From: Pseudomonas sp.
GTDB taxonomy: Bacteria; Pseudomonadota; Gammaproteobacteria; Pseudomonadales; Pseudomonadaceae
Length of the DNA: 64,000 nucleotides
NCBI RefSeq assembly: GCF_017744435.1
Contig: NZ_JAGIBG010000023.1
Location: forward strand, 27,974-91,973
Reading direction: 5' to 3'
Positions 35,726 to 44,778 of this stretch are shown here, in pieces. Made by a program: the position numbers and the translations under genes. The notes under the pieces were generated by a model. It had not been told where the DNA came from. It searched no databases and was given only the letters and a program-made list of their open reading frames with translations. How positions within the stretch are numbered: position 1 is the first letter of the stretch; the number at the start of each line of letters is the position of its first letter.

Positions 35726-38233
35726 ATGCCGCACACCCCCACCGGCTTCATCCGTGTCCGTGGCGCCCGTGAGCACAACCTCAAGAACATCGACGTCGAT
35801 ATCCCCCGCGACGCCCTGGTGGTGTTCACCGGCGTGTCCGGCTCGGGCAAGTCCTCGCTGGCCTTCTCCACCCTCTACGCCGAAGCCCAGCGCCGCTACT
35901 TCGAATCGGTCGCGCCCTATGCCCGGCGCCTGATCGACCAGGTCGGCGTGCCGGACGTCGATGCCATCGAAGGCCTGCCACCGGCGGTGGCCCTGCAGCA
36001 GCAGCGCGGCACGCCCAGCGCGCGCTCGTCGGTGGGCAGCGTCACCACCCTGTCCAGCTCGATCCGCATGCTCTACTCCCGCGCCGGCAGCTACCCGGCC
36101 GGGCAGCCAATGCTGTATGCCGAGGAATTCTCGCCCAACACCCCGCAAGGCGCCTGCCCGGAGTGCCATGGGCTGGGGCGGGTCTATGAAGTGACCGAAG
36201 CGACCATGGTCCCCGACCCGTCGCTGACCATCCGCGAACGCGCCGTGGCGGCCTGGCCGATGGCCTGGCAAGGGCAGAACCAACGCGACATCCTGGTGAC
36301 CCTGGGCTATGACGTCGACATCCCCTGGCGCGACCTGCCACAGGAACAACGCGACTGGATTCTCTACACCGAAGAAACCCCCACCGTGCCGGTGTACGCC
36401 GGCCTGACACCGGCGCAGACCCGCGCCGCGCTCAAGCGCAAGCTCGAACCGAGCTACCAGGGCACCTTCAGCGGCGCCCGGCGCTACGTGCTGCATACTT
36501 TCATGCACTCGCAGAGCGCACAGATGCGCAAGCGCGTGTCGCAGTACATGCGCCCCAGCCCGTGCCCGGTGTGCCAGGGCAAACGGCTCAAGCGTGCAGC
36601 GCTGGACGTGACCTTCGCCGGTCGCGACATCGGCGAGCTGTCGCGGCTGCCGTTGCAGGCGCTCGCCGAGGTGTTCCGCCAGGTGGCTGCGCCGGGCTAC
36701 CTGGAGCAGCATGACGACAACCTGACCCTGGAAAAGCGCCTGGCCGCACAGCGCATCGCCAATGAGTTGCTGGAGCGCATCGACACCCTGATCGATCTGG
36801 GCCTGGGCTACCTGGCGCTGGAACGCAGCACGCCGACACTGTCGTTCGGCGAACTGCAACGCCTGCGCCTGGCCACCCAGCTCAATTCGCAGCTGTTCGG
36901 CGTGATCTACGTGCTCGACGAACCCTCCGCCGGCCTGCACCCGGCTGACAGCGAAGCGCTGTTCGATGCCTTGCAGCGGCTCAAGCAGGCGGGCAACTCG
37001 GTGTATGTGGTGGAGCACGACCTGGACACCATGCGCCGCGCCGACTGGCTGGTGGATGTCGGCCCTGCGGCCGGCGAGCATGGCGGGCAGGTGCTCTACA
37101 GCGGCCCGCCAACCGGCCTGGCACAGGTCGAGGGCTCGCGCACTGCCGCCTACCTGTTCGCCGAACAGCAGCGCAACCTGCGTACACCACGCCAGCCGCA
37201 CGACTGGCTGGCGCTGGAAGGCATCACCCGCAACAACCTCGACAACCTCAGCGCCCGCTTTCCGCTGGGTTGCTTCACGTCGGTCACCGGCATTTCCGGT
37301 TCGGGCAAGTCGAGCCTGGTCAGCCAGGCCTTGCTGGAGCTGGTGGGTGCCCATCTCGGTCAGGTCGAACAGAAGGCCGAGCCTGAAGAGCAAAGCCTGG
37401 AAGATGAGCCCGAGCCGTTCAGCGCTGGGCGTGTCACTGCCGGGCTCGATAGCATCAAGCGGTTGGTGCAGGTGGATCAGAAGCCGATCGGCCGCACGCC
37501 GCGCTCCAACCTGGCCACGTACACCGGCTTGTTCGACCATGTGCGCAAACTGTTTGCCGCCACCGAGCAGGCCAAGGCCTGCGGTTTCGATGCGGGGCGT
37601 TTCTCGTTCAACGTCGCCAAGGGTCGTTGCGACAACTGCGAGGGCGAAGGCTTCGTCAGCGTCGAACTGCTGTTCATGCCCAGCGTCTATGCGCCCTGCC
37701 CGACCTGCCACGGTGCACGCTACAACCCCGAAACCCTGGCGGTGAGCTGGCAGGGCATGAACATCGCCCAGGTGCTGCAGCTGACGGTCGAGCAAGCGCT
37801 TGCGGTGTTCGCCGAGCAGCCGGCGGCGCGGCGTTGCCTGCAGGTGCTGCAGGACATCGGCCTGGGCTACCTGCGCCTGGGCCAGCCGGCTACCGAGCTG
37901 TCCGGTGGCGAGGCACAACGGATCAAGCTGGCCACCGAGCTGCAGCGCGTGGCCCGTGGCGCGACCTTGTATGTGCTGGACGAACCTACCAACGGGCTGC
38001 ATCCGCAGGATATCGACCGCTTGCTGGTGCAGCTCAACCGGTTGGTCGAGGCCGGGCACAGTGTGGTGGTGGTCGAGCATGACATGCGTGTGGTGGCGCA
38101 GAGTGACTGGGTGATCGACATCGGGCCGGGGGCCGGGGATGCGGGCGGTCAGGTGGTGGTCAGTGGTACGCCGCGGGTGGTGGCTGGGTGTGCCGATAGC
38201 CGTACTGCCGAGTTTCTGGCCCGGGCCTTGTAG
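35726..38233 (+). CDS. UvrA-like ABC ATPase lacking the UvrB-binding domain (UvrA2 class)
   Basis: 835 residues against about 940 for canonical UvrA. Both ATPase halves are complete: Walker A GVSGSGKSS (36-44) and GISGSGKSS (about 527-535), signatures 'LSFGELQRL' and 'LSGGEAQRI', and Walker B 'YVLDEPSAGLHP' and 'YVLDEPTNGLHP'. Zinc motifs CPECHG, CPVCQG and CDNCEG/CPTCHG are present. The segment between the first ATPase motif and the first zinc motif lacks the UvrB-interaction domain. UvrA2 proteins bind DNA but cannot load UvrB; they have been linked to tolerance of DNA-binding antibiotics. The role here is open. Confidence 0.9.
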   Translation: MPHTPTGFIRVRGAREHNLKNIDVDIPRDALVVFTGVSGSGKSSLAFSTLYAEAQRRYFESVAPYARRLIDQVGVPDVDAIEGLPPAVALQQQRGTPSARSSVGSVTTLSSSIRMLYSRAGSYPAGQPMLYAEEFSPNTPQGACPECHGLGRVYEVTEATMVPDPSLTIRERAVAAWPMAWQGQNQRDILVTLGYDVDIPWRDLPQEQRDWILYTEETPTVPVYAGLTPAQTRAALKRKLEPSYQGTFSGARRYVLHTFMHSQSAQMRKRVSQYMRPSPCPVCQGKRLKRAALDVTFAGRDIGELSRLPLQALAEVFRQVAAPGYLEQHDDNLTLEKRLAAQRIANELLERIDTLIDLGLGYLALERSTPTLSFGELQRLRLATQLNSQLFGVIYVLDEPSAGLHPADSEALFDALQRLKQAGNSVYVVEHDLDTMRRADWLVDVGPAAGEHGGQVLYSGPPTGLAQVEGSRTAAYLFAEQQRNLRTPRQPHDWLALEGITRNNLDNLSARFPLGCFTSVTGISGSGKSSLVSQALLELVGAHLGQVEQKAEPEEQSLEDEPEPFSAGRVTAGLDSIKRLVQVDQKPIGRTPRSNLATYTGLFDHVRKLFAATEQAKACGFDAGRFSFNVAKGRCDNCEGEGFVSVELLFMPSVYAPCPTCHGARYNPETLAVSWQGMNIAQVLQLTVEQALAVFAEQPAARRCLQVLQDIGLGYLRLGQPATELSGGEAQRIKLATELQRVARGATLYVLDEPTNGLHPQDIDRLLVQLNRLVEAGHSVVVVEHDMRVVAQSDWVIDIGPGAGDAGGQVVVSGTPRVVAGCADSRTAEFLARAL

Positions 38234-38243
38234 CGCCTGATCT

Positions 38244-38275
38244 GGCCTCTTCGCGGCTAAAGCCGCTCCCACAGG
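38244..38275 (+). repeat. Single REP-like element
   Basis: One copy of the REP-like unit (ggcctcttcgcggctaaag followed by ccgctcccacagg) just after the UvrA-like gene, 21 bases before the MFS gene start. No inverted partner is seen. Confidence 0.75.
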
Positions 38276-38296
38276 GGAAGTGTTACAGTCAGCACC

Positions 38297-39946
38297 ATGG
38301 ACAAATACACCCCGCGCCAGTGGCTACCCCACGAGAAGCCCAGCCTCCCCGGCTCACCTTCCACGCCCCTGCACACGCCGGCCAAGCGCCTGGCGTATGG
38401 CGTGGTCGGCCTGCTGGTGGCGATCACCGGCGGCCTGGGTAACGCACTGGTCACCGCCAACCTGGTGTTCCTGCAGGGCGCGCTGGGCGCGACCAGCGCC
38501 GAGATGGCCTGGCTGCCGGCGGCCTATGTGATGACCAACGTGTCGATCAACCTGCTGCTGGTCAAGTTTCGCCAGCAGTTCGGCCTGCGTGCCTTCACCG
38601 AGGTGTTCCTGGTGCTGTACGCCCTGGTCACCTTCGCCCACCTGCTGGTCAACGATCTCAACTCGGCCATCGCCGTGCGCGCCGCCCATGGCATGGTCGG
38701 CGCGGCACTCAGTTCGCTGGGCCTGTACTACATGATCCAGGCCTTCCCCGAACGCTGGAGGCTCAAAGCGATGGTGCTGGGGCTTGGCGCCTCGCAACTG
38801 GCCCTGCCACTGGCGCGGATCTTCTCCGAAGACTTGCTGCAGATCGCCGAGTGGCGTGGCCTGTACCTGTTCGAACTGGGCCTGGCACTGGCTGCCCTGG
38901 GCTGCGTGCTGCTGCTCAAGCTGCCCCCCGGTGACCGCTTCAAGACCTTCGAGCCGCTGGACTTCCTCACCTTCACCCTGATGGCCAGCGGCGTCGCCCT
39001 GCTCTGCGCCGCGCTGTCGCTGGGGCGCATCGATTGGTGGCTGGAAGCACCGTGGATCGGCATCGCCCTGGCCTCGTCGATTGCCTTGATCTTCACGGGC
39101 CTTGCCATCGAGCATAACCGCCAGAACCCGTTGTTGATGACGCGCTGGCTGGGCAGTGGCGCGATCATCCGCCTGGGCCTGTGCGTCATCCTCATTCGCA
39201 TGGTCACCTCGGAGCAGTCCACCGGCGCGGTGGGCTTTCTGCAGGTGCTGAACATGGGCAGCGAACAGATGCGCTCGCTGTACTGGATCATGCTGCTCGG
39301 CGCCGTGGCGGGCCTGGCCACCAGCGCAATGACCATCGACCCCAAGCATCTGGTGATCCCGCTATTCGTCTCGCTGCTGGCGATGGCCGCCGGGGCGTTC
39401 ATGGACAGCAGTTCGAGCAACCTCACGCGCCCGGCACAGATGTACTTCAGCCAGTTCCTGCTGGCCTTCGGCAGCACCTTCTTCCTTGGCCCATCGATGG
39501 CCCTGGGCATCAGCCACGTCCGCGCCAACCCGCGCAACCTGGTGAGCTTCTCAGTGCTGTTCGGCATCTGCAACAACCTCGGTGGCCTGATTGGCGCAGC
39601 GCTGCTGGGCACCTTCCAGACCTGGCGCGAGAAGTTCCATTCCAGCCACCTGATGGACCGCCTCAGCTACCTCGAACCGCTGGTCAATGCCCGCGTACAG
39701 AGCGGCGGCGGCGGTTATGCCGGGATCCTCGCCGACCCGGCGCTGCGCAGCGAGGCCGGCATGCGCGTGCTGGCCAGCGCCGCCACCCGCGAGGCCAACA
39801 TAATGGCCTACAACGACGTGTTCGTACTGATCGGCAGCATCGCCGTGCTGACCATGATCTGGATTACCCTTCGCGGCTCCTGGCTGTGGTATGTCGCCCG
39901 CCAGGCTGCTTCATCCGACTCCACCAGCGGTACTGCCAGCCGATGA
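38297..39946 (+). CDS. MFS drug efflux transporter (DHA2/EmrB-like)
   Basis: 549 residues with about 14 hydrophobic segments, the length and layout of the EmrB/QacA (DHA2) family. Residues 1-30 are cytoplasmic. The family motif C region in the fifth segment is degenerate. Its stop overlaps the start of an EmrA-like adaptor gene by four bases, so the two should form an inner-membrane pump plus periplasmic adaptor exporting small molecules through a TolC-type channel encoded elsewhere. Substrate cannot be read from the sequence. Confidence 0.88.
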   Translation: MDKYTPRQWLPHEKPSLPGSPSTPLHTPAKRLAYGVVGLLVAITGGLGNALVTANLVFLQGALGATSAEMAWLPAAYVMTNVSINLLLVKFRQQFGLRAFTEVFLVLYALVTFAHLLVNDLNSAIAVRAAHGMVGAALSSLGLYYMIQAFPERWRLKAMVLGLGASQLALPLARIFSEDLLQIAEWRGLYLFELGLALAALGCVLLLKLPPGDRFKTFEPLDFLTFTLMASGVALLCAALSLGRIDWWLEAPWIGIALASSIALIFTGLAIEHNRQNPLLMTRWLGSGAIIRLGLCVILIRMVTSEQSTGAVGFLQVLNMGSEQMRSLYWIMLLGAVAGLATSAMTIDPKHLVIPLFVSLLAMAAGAFMDSSSSNLTRPAQMYFSQFLLAFGSTFFLGPSMALGISHVRANPRNLVSFSVLFGICNNLGGLIGAALLGTFQTWREKFHSSHLMDRLSYLEPLVNARVQSGGGGYAGILADPALRSEAGMRVLASAATREANIMAYNDVFVLIGSIAVLTMIWITLRGSWLWYVARQAASSDSTSGTASR

Positions 39947-41085
39947 CCGAAGAAACCCGCACCACGACCACCACCGCCCTCGCCGAAACCCCGGAAGGCA
40001 GCACGCCGCCCAGCGAACCGACCAGCCCGGTGCGCACGCGGCGGGTACGCATCCTGTCTACGATCAGCTTCGCCAGCGTGGCCCTGGTCGGCATCCTGGT
40101 AGTGCTCTACGCCTGGAACCTGCCGCCGTTCAGCAGCACCATCGAAAGCACCGAGAACGCCCTGGTGCGCGGCCAGGTGACAATCATCGGCCCGCAGCTG
40201 AGCGGCTATATCGTCGACGTGCCGGTGCATGACTTCCAGTTCGTCAAGGCTGGCGACCTGCTGGTGCAGCTCGACGACCGTATCTACAAGCAGCGCCTGG
40301 CCCAGGCCATCGCCCAGCTGCAACAGCAGCAGGCGGCGCTGGCCAACAACCTGCAGCAACGCAACAGCGCCGAAGCCACCATCGCCCAACGCCAGGCCGC
40401 CATCGGCGACGCTTCGGCCCAGGCGACCAAGGCCAAGGCCGACCTCAGTCGCAACCAGGCGCTGGTCAGCGATGGCTCGGTGTCGCGCAGTTCGCTGGAC
40501 CTGGCCCGCGCCAGCGAGGCCGCCGCCGTCGCCAGCCTGGCCCAGGCCAAGGCCGCGCTGGAAATCGCCCGTCAGGACCGCGAGACGGTGATCGTCAACC
40601 GCGCCTCGCTGGAGGCTTCGGTGGAGAACGCCAAGGCGGCCGTCGAACTGGCCCGTATCGACCTCGACAACACCCGCGTCACCGCCCCGCGCGACGGCCA
40701 GTTGGGGCAGATCGGCACCCGCCTGGGCGCCTACGTCAACTCTGGCGCACAACTGATGGCACTGGTGCCCGACACCCTGTGGGTGATCGCCAACATGAAG
40801 GAAACCCAGATGGCCGACGTGCGCATCGGCCAGCCGGTGACCTTCACCGTGGACGCCCTGAACCACCTCAAGCTCTACGGCCATGTGCAGCAGATCTCGC
40901 CGGCCACCGGTTCCGAGTTCGCCCTGTTGCAGGCCGACAACGCCACCGGCAACTTCGTGAAGATTGCCCAGCGCATCCCGGTGCGCATCACTGTCGACCC
41001 CGACCAGCCAGACGCCGCACGCCTGCGCCCGGGCATGTCGGTGGTGGTGGGCATCGATACCCGGGAGCCGCAAGGGCACCATTGA
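39943..41085 (+). CDS. HlyD/EmrA-family membrane fusion protein
   Basis: 380 residues. A Thr/Pro-rich N-terminus, one membrane segment (about 40-60), then an HlyD-type barrel-sandwich half ('YIVDVPVHDFQFVKAGDLLVQLDDR'), a long coiled-coil hairpin rich in Gln/Ala (about 115-230), and the second lipoyl half with beta-barrel ('VTAPRDGQLGQIGTRLGAYV'). It connects the MFS partner to an outer-membrane channel. It overlaps the transporter gene by four bases (ATGA); I use the ATG at 39943. Confidence 0.9.
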   Translation: MTEETRTTTTTALAETPEGSTPPSEPTSPVRTRRVRILSTISFASVALVGILVVLYAWNLPPFSSTIESTENALVRGQVTIIGPQLSGYIVDVPVHDFQFVKAGDLLVQLDDRIYKQRLAQAIAQLQQQQAALANNLQQRNSAEATIAQRQAAIGDASAQATKAKADLSRNQALVSDGSVSRSSLDLARASEAAAVASLAQAKAALEIARQDRETVIVNRASLEASVENAKAAVELARIDLDNTRVTAPRDGQLGQIGTRLGAYVNSGAQLMALVPDTLWVIANMKETQMADVRIGQPVTFTVDALNHLKLYGHVQQISPATGSEFALLQADNATGNFVKIAQRIPVRITVDPDQPDAARLRPGMSVVVGIDTREPQGHH

Positions 41086-41199
41086 CCGCGGCTTTGTGAA
41101 CCCTGTCCAGATGCCGTACTGCCACGATTGCGCCGCTCTAGACCGTGGGTTCTAATGCCCGCCCACCGGTTTATCTTCGCCATCCAAGGACGTTTCAAC

Positions 41200-41832
41200 A
41201 TGCACAGGAAGATCGTACCGCTGGCGCTGCTGGCCACCCTGGCCGGCTGCTCGGACACCCAGGACGCCAGCGAGGCCAATTTCCACAAGGCGGCCCAGGC
41301 TTACCTCGACACGCAGTATCCCCATTGCTTCGTGGTCACCGACTTCCCCACCAAGACCCAGGACTTCGACGTTACTGGCACCAACAAGGCGCTGCATGCC
41401 CTGGCCGGGGTGGGCATCGTCAGCGAGCAGGAAGTCTCCCGCGTCGAAGTGCCGGAGCGCCTGTGGCAGCCCGCCCGTACCGACATCTACTACGCCTATG
41501 ACCTGACCGACGAGGGCCGCAAGTACTACAGGGCCGATGCCCAGAAGATGCTCAACGGCCAGACCCGCGGCGGGCTTTGCTTCGGCAAGGCCGAGGTGAC
41601 GGCGATCGAGCAGTTCAGCGAGCCGGGGCAGATGATGGGTCACACCGTTTCCGATGTGACCTATGCCTACAAGATCACCGGGTTGCCGGACTGGGCGGCC
41701 AATGATGAGGTCAAGGCCAATATCCGTGATCTGGGCAATGCGGTGGCGACCAATCAAACACCGGCCCGGGAAAAGCGCGTGATGGTACTGACCAACAATG
41801 GCTGGGTGCACGAGCGACTGTTCGACAAATAA
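41200..41832 (+). CDS. Predicted lipoprotein, unknown function
   Basis: 210 residues. Signal peptide with lipobox LAGC (Cys16) and mature start CSDTQDASE; the second residue is Ser, so sorting to the outer membrane is likely. The mature part is soluble, with several Tyr/Asp-rich segments. I do not recognise a domain. The ATG at 41200 (AAGGA nine bases upstream) is chosen over an upstream start that would spoil the signal peptide. It stands alone, 114 bases after the efflux pair. Confidence 0.8.
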   Translation: MHRKIVPLALLATLAGCSDTQDASEANFHKAAQAYLDTQYPHCFVVTDFPTKTQDFDVTGTNKALHALAGVGIVSEQEVSRVEVPERLWQPARTDIYYAYDLTDEGRKYYRADAQKMLNGQTRGGLCFGKAEVTAIEQFSEPGQMMGHTVSDVTYAYKITGLPDWAANDEVKANIRDLGNAVATNQTPAREKRVMVLTNNGWVHERLFDK

Positions 41833-41848
41833 GGCGTTGCTGCACCCT

Positions 41849-41951
41849 GGGGCTGCTGCGCAGCCCTTTCGCGACACAAGGCCGCTCCTACAGAATGATG
41901 CGCTCCCCTGTAGGAGCGGCCTTGTGTCGCGAAAGGGTCGCACAGCGACCC
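41849..41951. repeat. Convergent REP-like pair
   Basis: Two inverted copies with the variant core ccgctcctacag/ctgtaggagcgg, each extended by gcgacacaagg/ccttgtgtcgc and outer arms ending in ggctgctgcgcagcc and gggtcgcacagcgacc. Together they form long hairpins just downstream of the lipoprotein gene. Confidence 0.8.
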
Positions 41952-42313
41952 TGGCGATGTCGGATTGGGGCACAAAGCTGTCGCATCCCGCCCTGCGTCT
42001 TCTGGTCGCAGCCTTTAGCCTCTTGGGCAAATCGGTCACAACCCGTAGAATCGCGCTTCCTTTTCGCCCGTCGCCTTGAACGGTGGCAACCGGCAGCAAT
42101 GACAGAGTCCAGGCCTGAACACATGACGCCCATGTGAAATAGGCTCAACCGACCCCGCCCGGCCCAGCTCTTCCAGGGTCCAGCGGTTGAGTCTTGCCCA
42201 GGTCGCATCCAGCCCAGGCACATCCGTGCACTTGTTTCGGCCCTCGATGGGTCCGTTTGGCGTGCGCGTTCGAAGAGGCGCTCCCTGAATCGCCACACCA
42301 ACTTGAGGTACGT
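41952..42313 (+). other. Leader region of the MFS gene with potential RNA hairpins
   Basis: No gene is seen in these 360 bases. Two compact inverted repeats stand out: cacatg/catgtg with a five-base loop (42120-42136), and ctcaaccg/cggttgag (42144-42151 with 42184-42191), whose interior adds accc/gggt. They lie some 120-190 bases ahead of the MFS start, so they could belong to a structured 5' untranslated region. I do not recognise a known riboswitch class. Confidence 0.35.
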
Positions 42314-43612
42314 ATGTCTCCGCGTTTGCTGGCCATGGCGCTGGCGCCCCTGCTCGGGCTGTTCATCATTGCCCTGGGCAACGGCTTCATGTCTTCCCTT
42401 ACCACCCTGCGCCTGGACGCTGCCGGCGAATCGGCAACGACCATCGGTATCGTCTCGTCGACCTACTTCATCGGCCTGACCCTCGGCGCCATCTTCAACG
42501 ACCGGCTGATCCTGCGCATCGGCCATATCCGCGCCTACACCAGCTTCGCCTCGCTGATCGCCGCGACCATCCTGCTGCAAGGGCTGTTCTACGACGCCAC
42601 CTGGTGGTCGGTGCTGCGCCTGATCAACGGCTGGGCGGCGGTCGGCGTATTCCTGGTGATCGAAAGCTGGCTGCTGCTGGCCGGTGACGCGAAGATCCGC
42701 GGGCGTCTGTTGGCGCTGTACATGATCGCCTTCTACGGCGCGGGTGTGATTGCCCAGGCCGGCCTTGGCGTGATCACCCACCTGGGTGACAGCGCACCGT
42801 TCATGCTGGCTGGCATGCTGGCCGCGCTGTCGGTGCTGCCGATCGTGATCCTGCCGCGGGTATCGCCGCTGCTGGACCAGGTCGAGCCGCTCAAGCCACG
42901 GCAACTGCTGGGGGTGGCGCCGTCAGGGCTGGTCGGCTGCTTCGGCTCCGGCGTGGTCATTGCCGGTATCTACGCCCTGCTGCCGCTGTACCTGCAGCGC
43001 ATCGGCCTGGATATCGGTGAGGTCGGCAACATGATGGCCTGGGTGATCCTCGGCGCCATGCTGCTGCAGTACCCCGTAGGCCGCTGGTCCGACCGCAAGG
43101 ACCGCCAGGATGTGCTGATCGCCCTGGCGGCGCTGTGCATGGTGCTGTCGCTGATCACGGTGTTCCTGCCGTCGGATTCGGCCCTGCTGCCAGCCACGCT
43201 GTTCCTGCTCGGTGGCGGCGTGTTCGCGCTGTACCCGGTGGCGGTCAGCCATGCTGCCGACCGCGCACCGTCCGACGCCCTGGTACCGATGATCCAGGGC
43301 CTGCTGCTGATCAACTCGCTGGGCTCGGCCATGGCACCGCTGGCGATTTCGCCGGCCATGACCGAATTCGGCGAAGTGGGGCTGTTCTGGGCCTTTGCCG
43401 TGGTCAACCTGGGGATGGTGTGCTTCTTCCTCTGGCGTCGCGGCAAGCGCCCGGCAGCGGAGCACCCGGCACCGTTCACGGCGTCGACCACGTTCTCGCC
43501 GACCGGCGCAGAGCTGCGGGTGACCGAGGACCTGATGCATGCAGCGCAGGAGCATCCACCGCTGGAACCGGTGGAAGCGACTGCGACGCCAGCACAACCG
43601 GAAACCAAGTGA
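42314..43612 (+). CDS. MFS transporter, YcaD-like
   Basis: 432 residues with 12 hydrophobic segments; 'GIVSSTYFIGLTLGAIFNDRLILRIGH' carries the MFS motif A position, and 'QYPVGRWSDRKDRQDVL' the repeated motif in the second half, as in the YcaD-type subgroup. A hydrophilic tail of about 50 residues rich in Pro/Glu/Thr follows the last membrane segment. Start ATG 42314 has GAGG close upstream. Substrate unknown. Confidence 0.85.
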   Translation: MSPRLLAMALAPLLGLFIIALGNGFMSSLTTLRLDAAGESATTIGIVSSTYFIGLTLGAIFNDRLILRIGHIRAYTSFASLIAATILLQGLFYDATWWSVLRLINGWAAVGVFLVIESWLLLAGDAKIRGRLLALYMIAFYGAGVIAQAGLGVITHLGDSAPFMLAGMLAALSVLPIVILPRVSPLLDQVEPLKPRQLLGVAPSGLVGCFGSGVVIAGIYALLPLYLQRIGLDIGEVGNMMAWVILGAMLLQYPVGRWSDRKDRQDVLIALAALCMVLSLITVFLPSDSALLPATLFLLGGGVFALYPVAVSHAADRAPSDALVPMIQGLLLINSLGSAMAPLAISPAMTEFGEVGLFWAFAVVNLGMVCFFLWRRGKRPAAEHPAPFTASTTFSPTGAELRVTEDLMHAAQEHPPLEPVEATATPAQPETK

Positions 43613-43617
43613 ATAAG

Positions 43618-43642
43618 GGGCCGCCATCGCGGCCCTTTTTTT
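43618..43642 (+). terminator. Rho-independent terminator of the MFS gene
   Basis: A 7-bp perfect stem (gggccgc/gcggccc) with loop CATC is followed by seven T. It starts five bases after the MFS stop codon. Confidence 0.9.
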
Positions 43643-43723
43643 CGACCGCCCGTCGCCCATGGGGCACCCCAGCACCCCCTGCCAGCCAAACGAATGACTG
43701 ATCATCCTGCCAGGAGACTTGCC

Positions 43724-44029
43724 ATGATCCGCATTCACTCGTTGTTGCTAGCCCTCGCCTTGGGTATCGCCGCCACGACCAGCTACGCCGCGACGGACGC
43801 GACCGATACCGACAGCCATCCGAAAACCGACCAGCGTGGCGGCAAGACCGCCGGGGAAGGCAGCAGCGTCAACAGCCCGGGCAGCGGCCAGGACAATGAC
43901 AGCAGCGACACCGGCAGCAACTCGGATGCCGCCGATGGTGCGGCTGGTGGTTCCAACAGCACCGGTGAAGCCACAGGCTCCGGCGCCGGGCACAGCGGCG
44001 GCACCGCCGAAGACCAGGACAGCCGCTGA
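43724..44029 (+). CDS. Small secreted low-complexity protein (Ser/Gly/Asp/Asn-rich)
   Basis: 101 residues. A Sec signal peptide (about 1-22, ending SYA-A) is followed by a mature chain made almost entirely of Ser, Gly, Asp, Ala, Thr and Asn with no hydrophobic core, so it should be disordered in the periplasm or outside the cell. Start ATG 43724 has GGAG upstream. No family recognised. Confidence 0.75.
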   Translation: MIRIHSLLLALALGIAATTSYAATDATDTDSHPKTDQRGGKTAGEGSSVNSPGSGQDNDSSDTGSNSDAADGAAGGSNSTGEATGSGAGHSGGTAEDQDSR

Positions 44030-44077
44030 TCGGCAGCTGGTCTACACTGCGGCGCAAAGCCCTGCCGAGAAATCGCC

Positions 44078-44629
44078 ATGAACCTCAAACCCTGGCTGCT
44101 CGCCGCCCTGCTGCCCTGCACCGCCGTGGCTGCCGGTGGCGACTCCGCCGCACTGTCGATCAGTTCGTCGTCGTTCACCGATGGCGGTGTCATCGGCCTG
44201 CAGCAGGTCGGGCCGGATCCGGCCTGTGGTGCCGGTGAGGGGCGCACGCCGCAATTGAGCTGGAAGAACCTGCCCTACGGCACGTTGTCGCTGGCCCTGG
44301 TGATGTTCGACCCGGACGGCGGCAAGGGCCTGGGCGTGGTGCACTGGCTCGCCTACGACATCGACCCGGCGCTCGACGGGCTGGAGGAAGGCGCAGGCTG
44401 GCAGACCAGCCAGGCGCTGATCGTCGGGCGCAATTCCCACGGGACCATGACCTATCGCGGGCCTTGCCCGCCGGCCGGGGACAAGCCGCACCACTATGCA
44501 TTGACCCTGATTGCCACCGACCTGCCGCTGGGTACCTTGCCTGAAGAGCTGGATCGCGGCGGCTTGATGGAGTTGCTCAAAGACCATGCGCTGGGCGCGC
44601 AGAGCCTGGTTGGGCGTTACGGACACTGA
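44078..44629 (+). CDS. YbhB/YbcL (PEBP) family protein, periplasmic
   Basis: 183 residues with a signal peptide (about 1-19, cleavage near VAA-GG) and the phosphatidylethanolamine-binding-like fold: 'TPQLSW.NLPYGTLSLALVMFDPD' (ligand-site DPD), 'HWLAYDI' and 'YRGPCPPAGDKPHHYALTLIATD'. Function of bacterial members is poorly known; a small-ligand-binding role in the periplasm is likely. It follows the small secreted protein by 48 bases. Confidence 0.88.
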   Translation: MNLKPWLLAALLPCTAVAAGGDSAALSISSSSFTDGGVIGLQQVGPDPACGAGEGRTPQLSWKNLPYGTLSLALVMFDPDGGKGLGVVHWLAYDIDPALDGLEEGAGWQTSQALIVGRNSHGTMTYRGPCPPAGDKPHHYALTLIATDLPLGTLPEELDRGGLMELLKDHALGAQSLVGRYGH

Positions 44630-44650
44630 CGACCGAAGCTCGCGATATTT

Positions 44651-44767
44651 GTGGGAGCGGCCTTGCGTCGCGAAAGGGTCGCAAAGCGACCCCAGCAACC
44701 TTTGCATCGGTGCTGAAATCCTGGGGCTGCTCCGCAGCCCTTTCGCGACACAAGGCCGCTCCCACAA
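44651..44767. repeat. Convergent REP-like pair
   Basis: Inverted copies gtgggagcggccttgcgtcg and its reverse, separated by about 30 bases, each with an outer arm (gggtcgcaaagcgacc and ggggctgctccgcagccc). It lies between the convergent PEBP and LysR genes, where it can act as a bidirectional mRNA end. Confidence 0.8.
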
Positions 44768-44778
44768 AGGTCGCGTCT

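Noticed and set aside
42060..42136. Possible mini-ykkC/guanidine riboswitch before the MFS gene
   Set aside because: The loops do not show the paired ACGR pattern expected for that class.
44651..44767. REP-like hairpins considered as Rho-independent terminators or small RNAs
   Set aside because: They share one repeated core at eight places and lack T runs, so they are better described as REP-type repeats, although they may stop transcripts.
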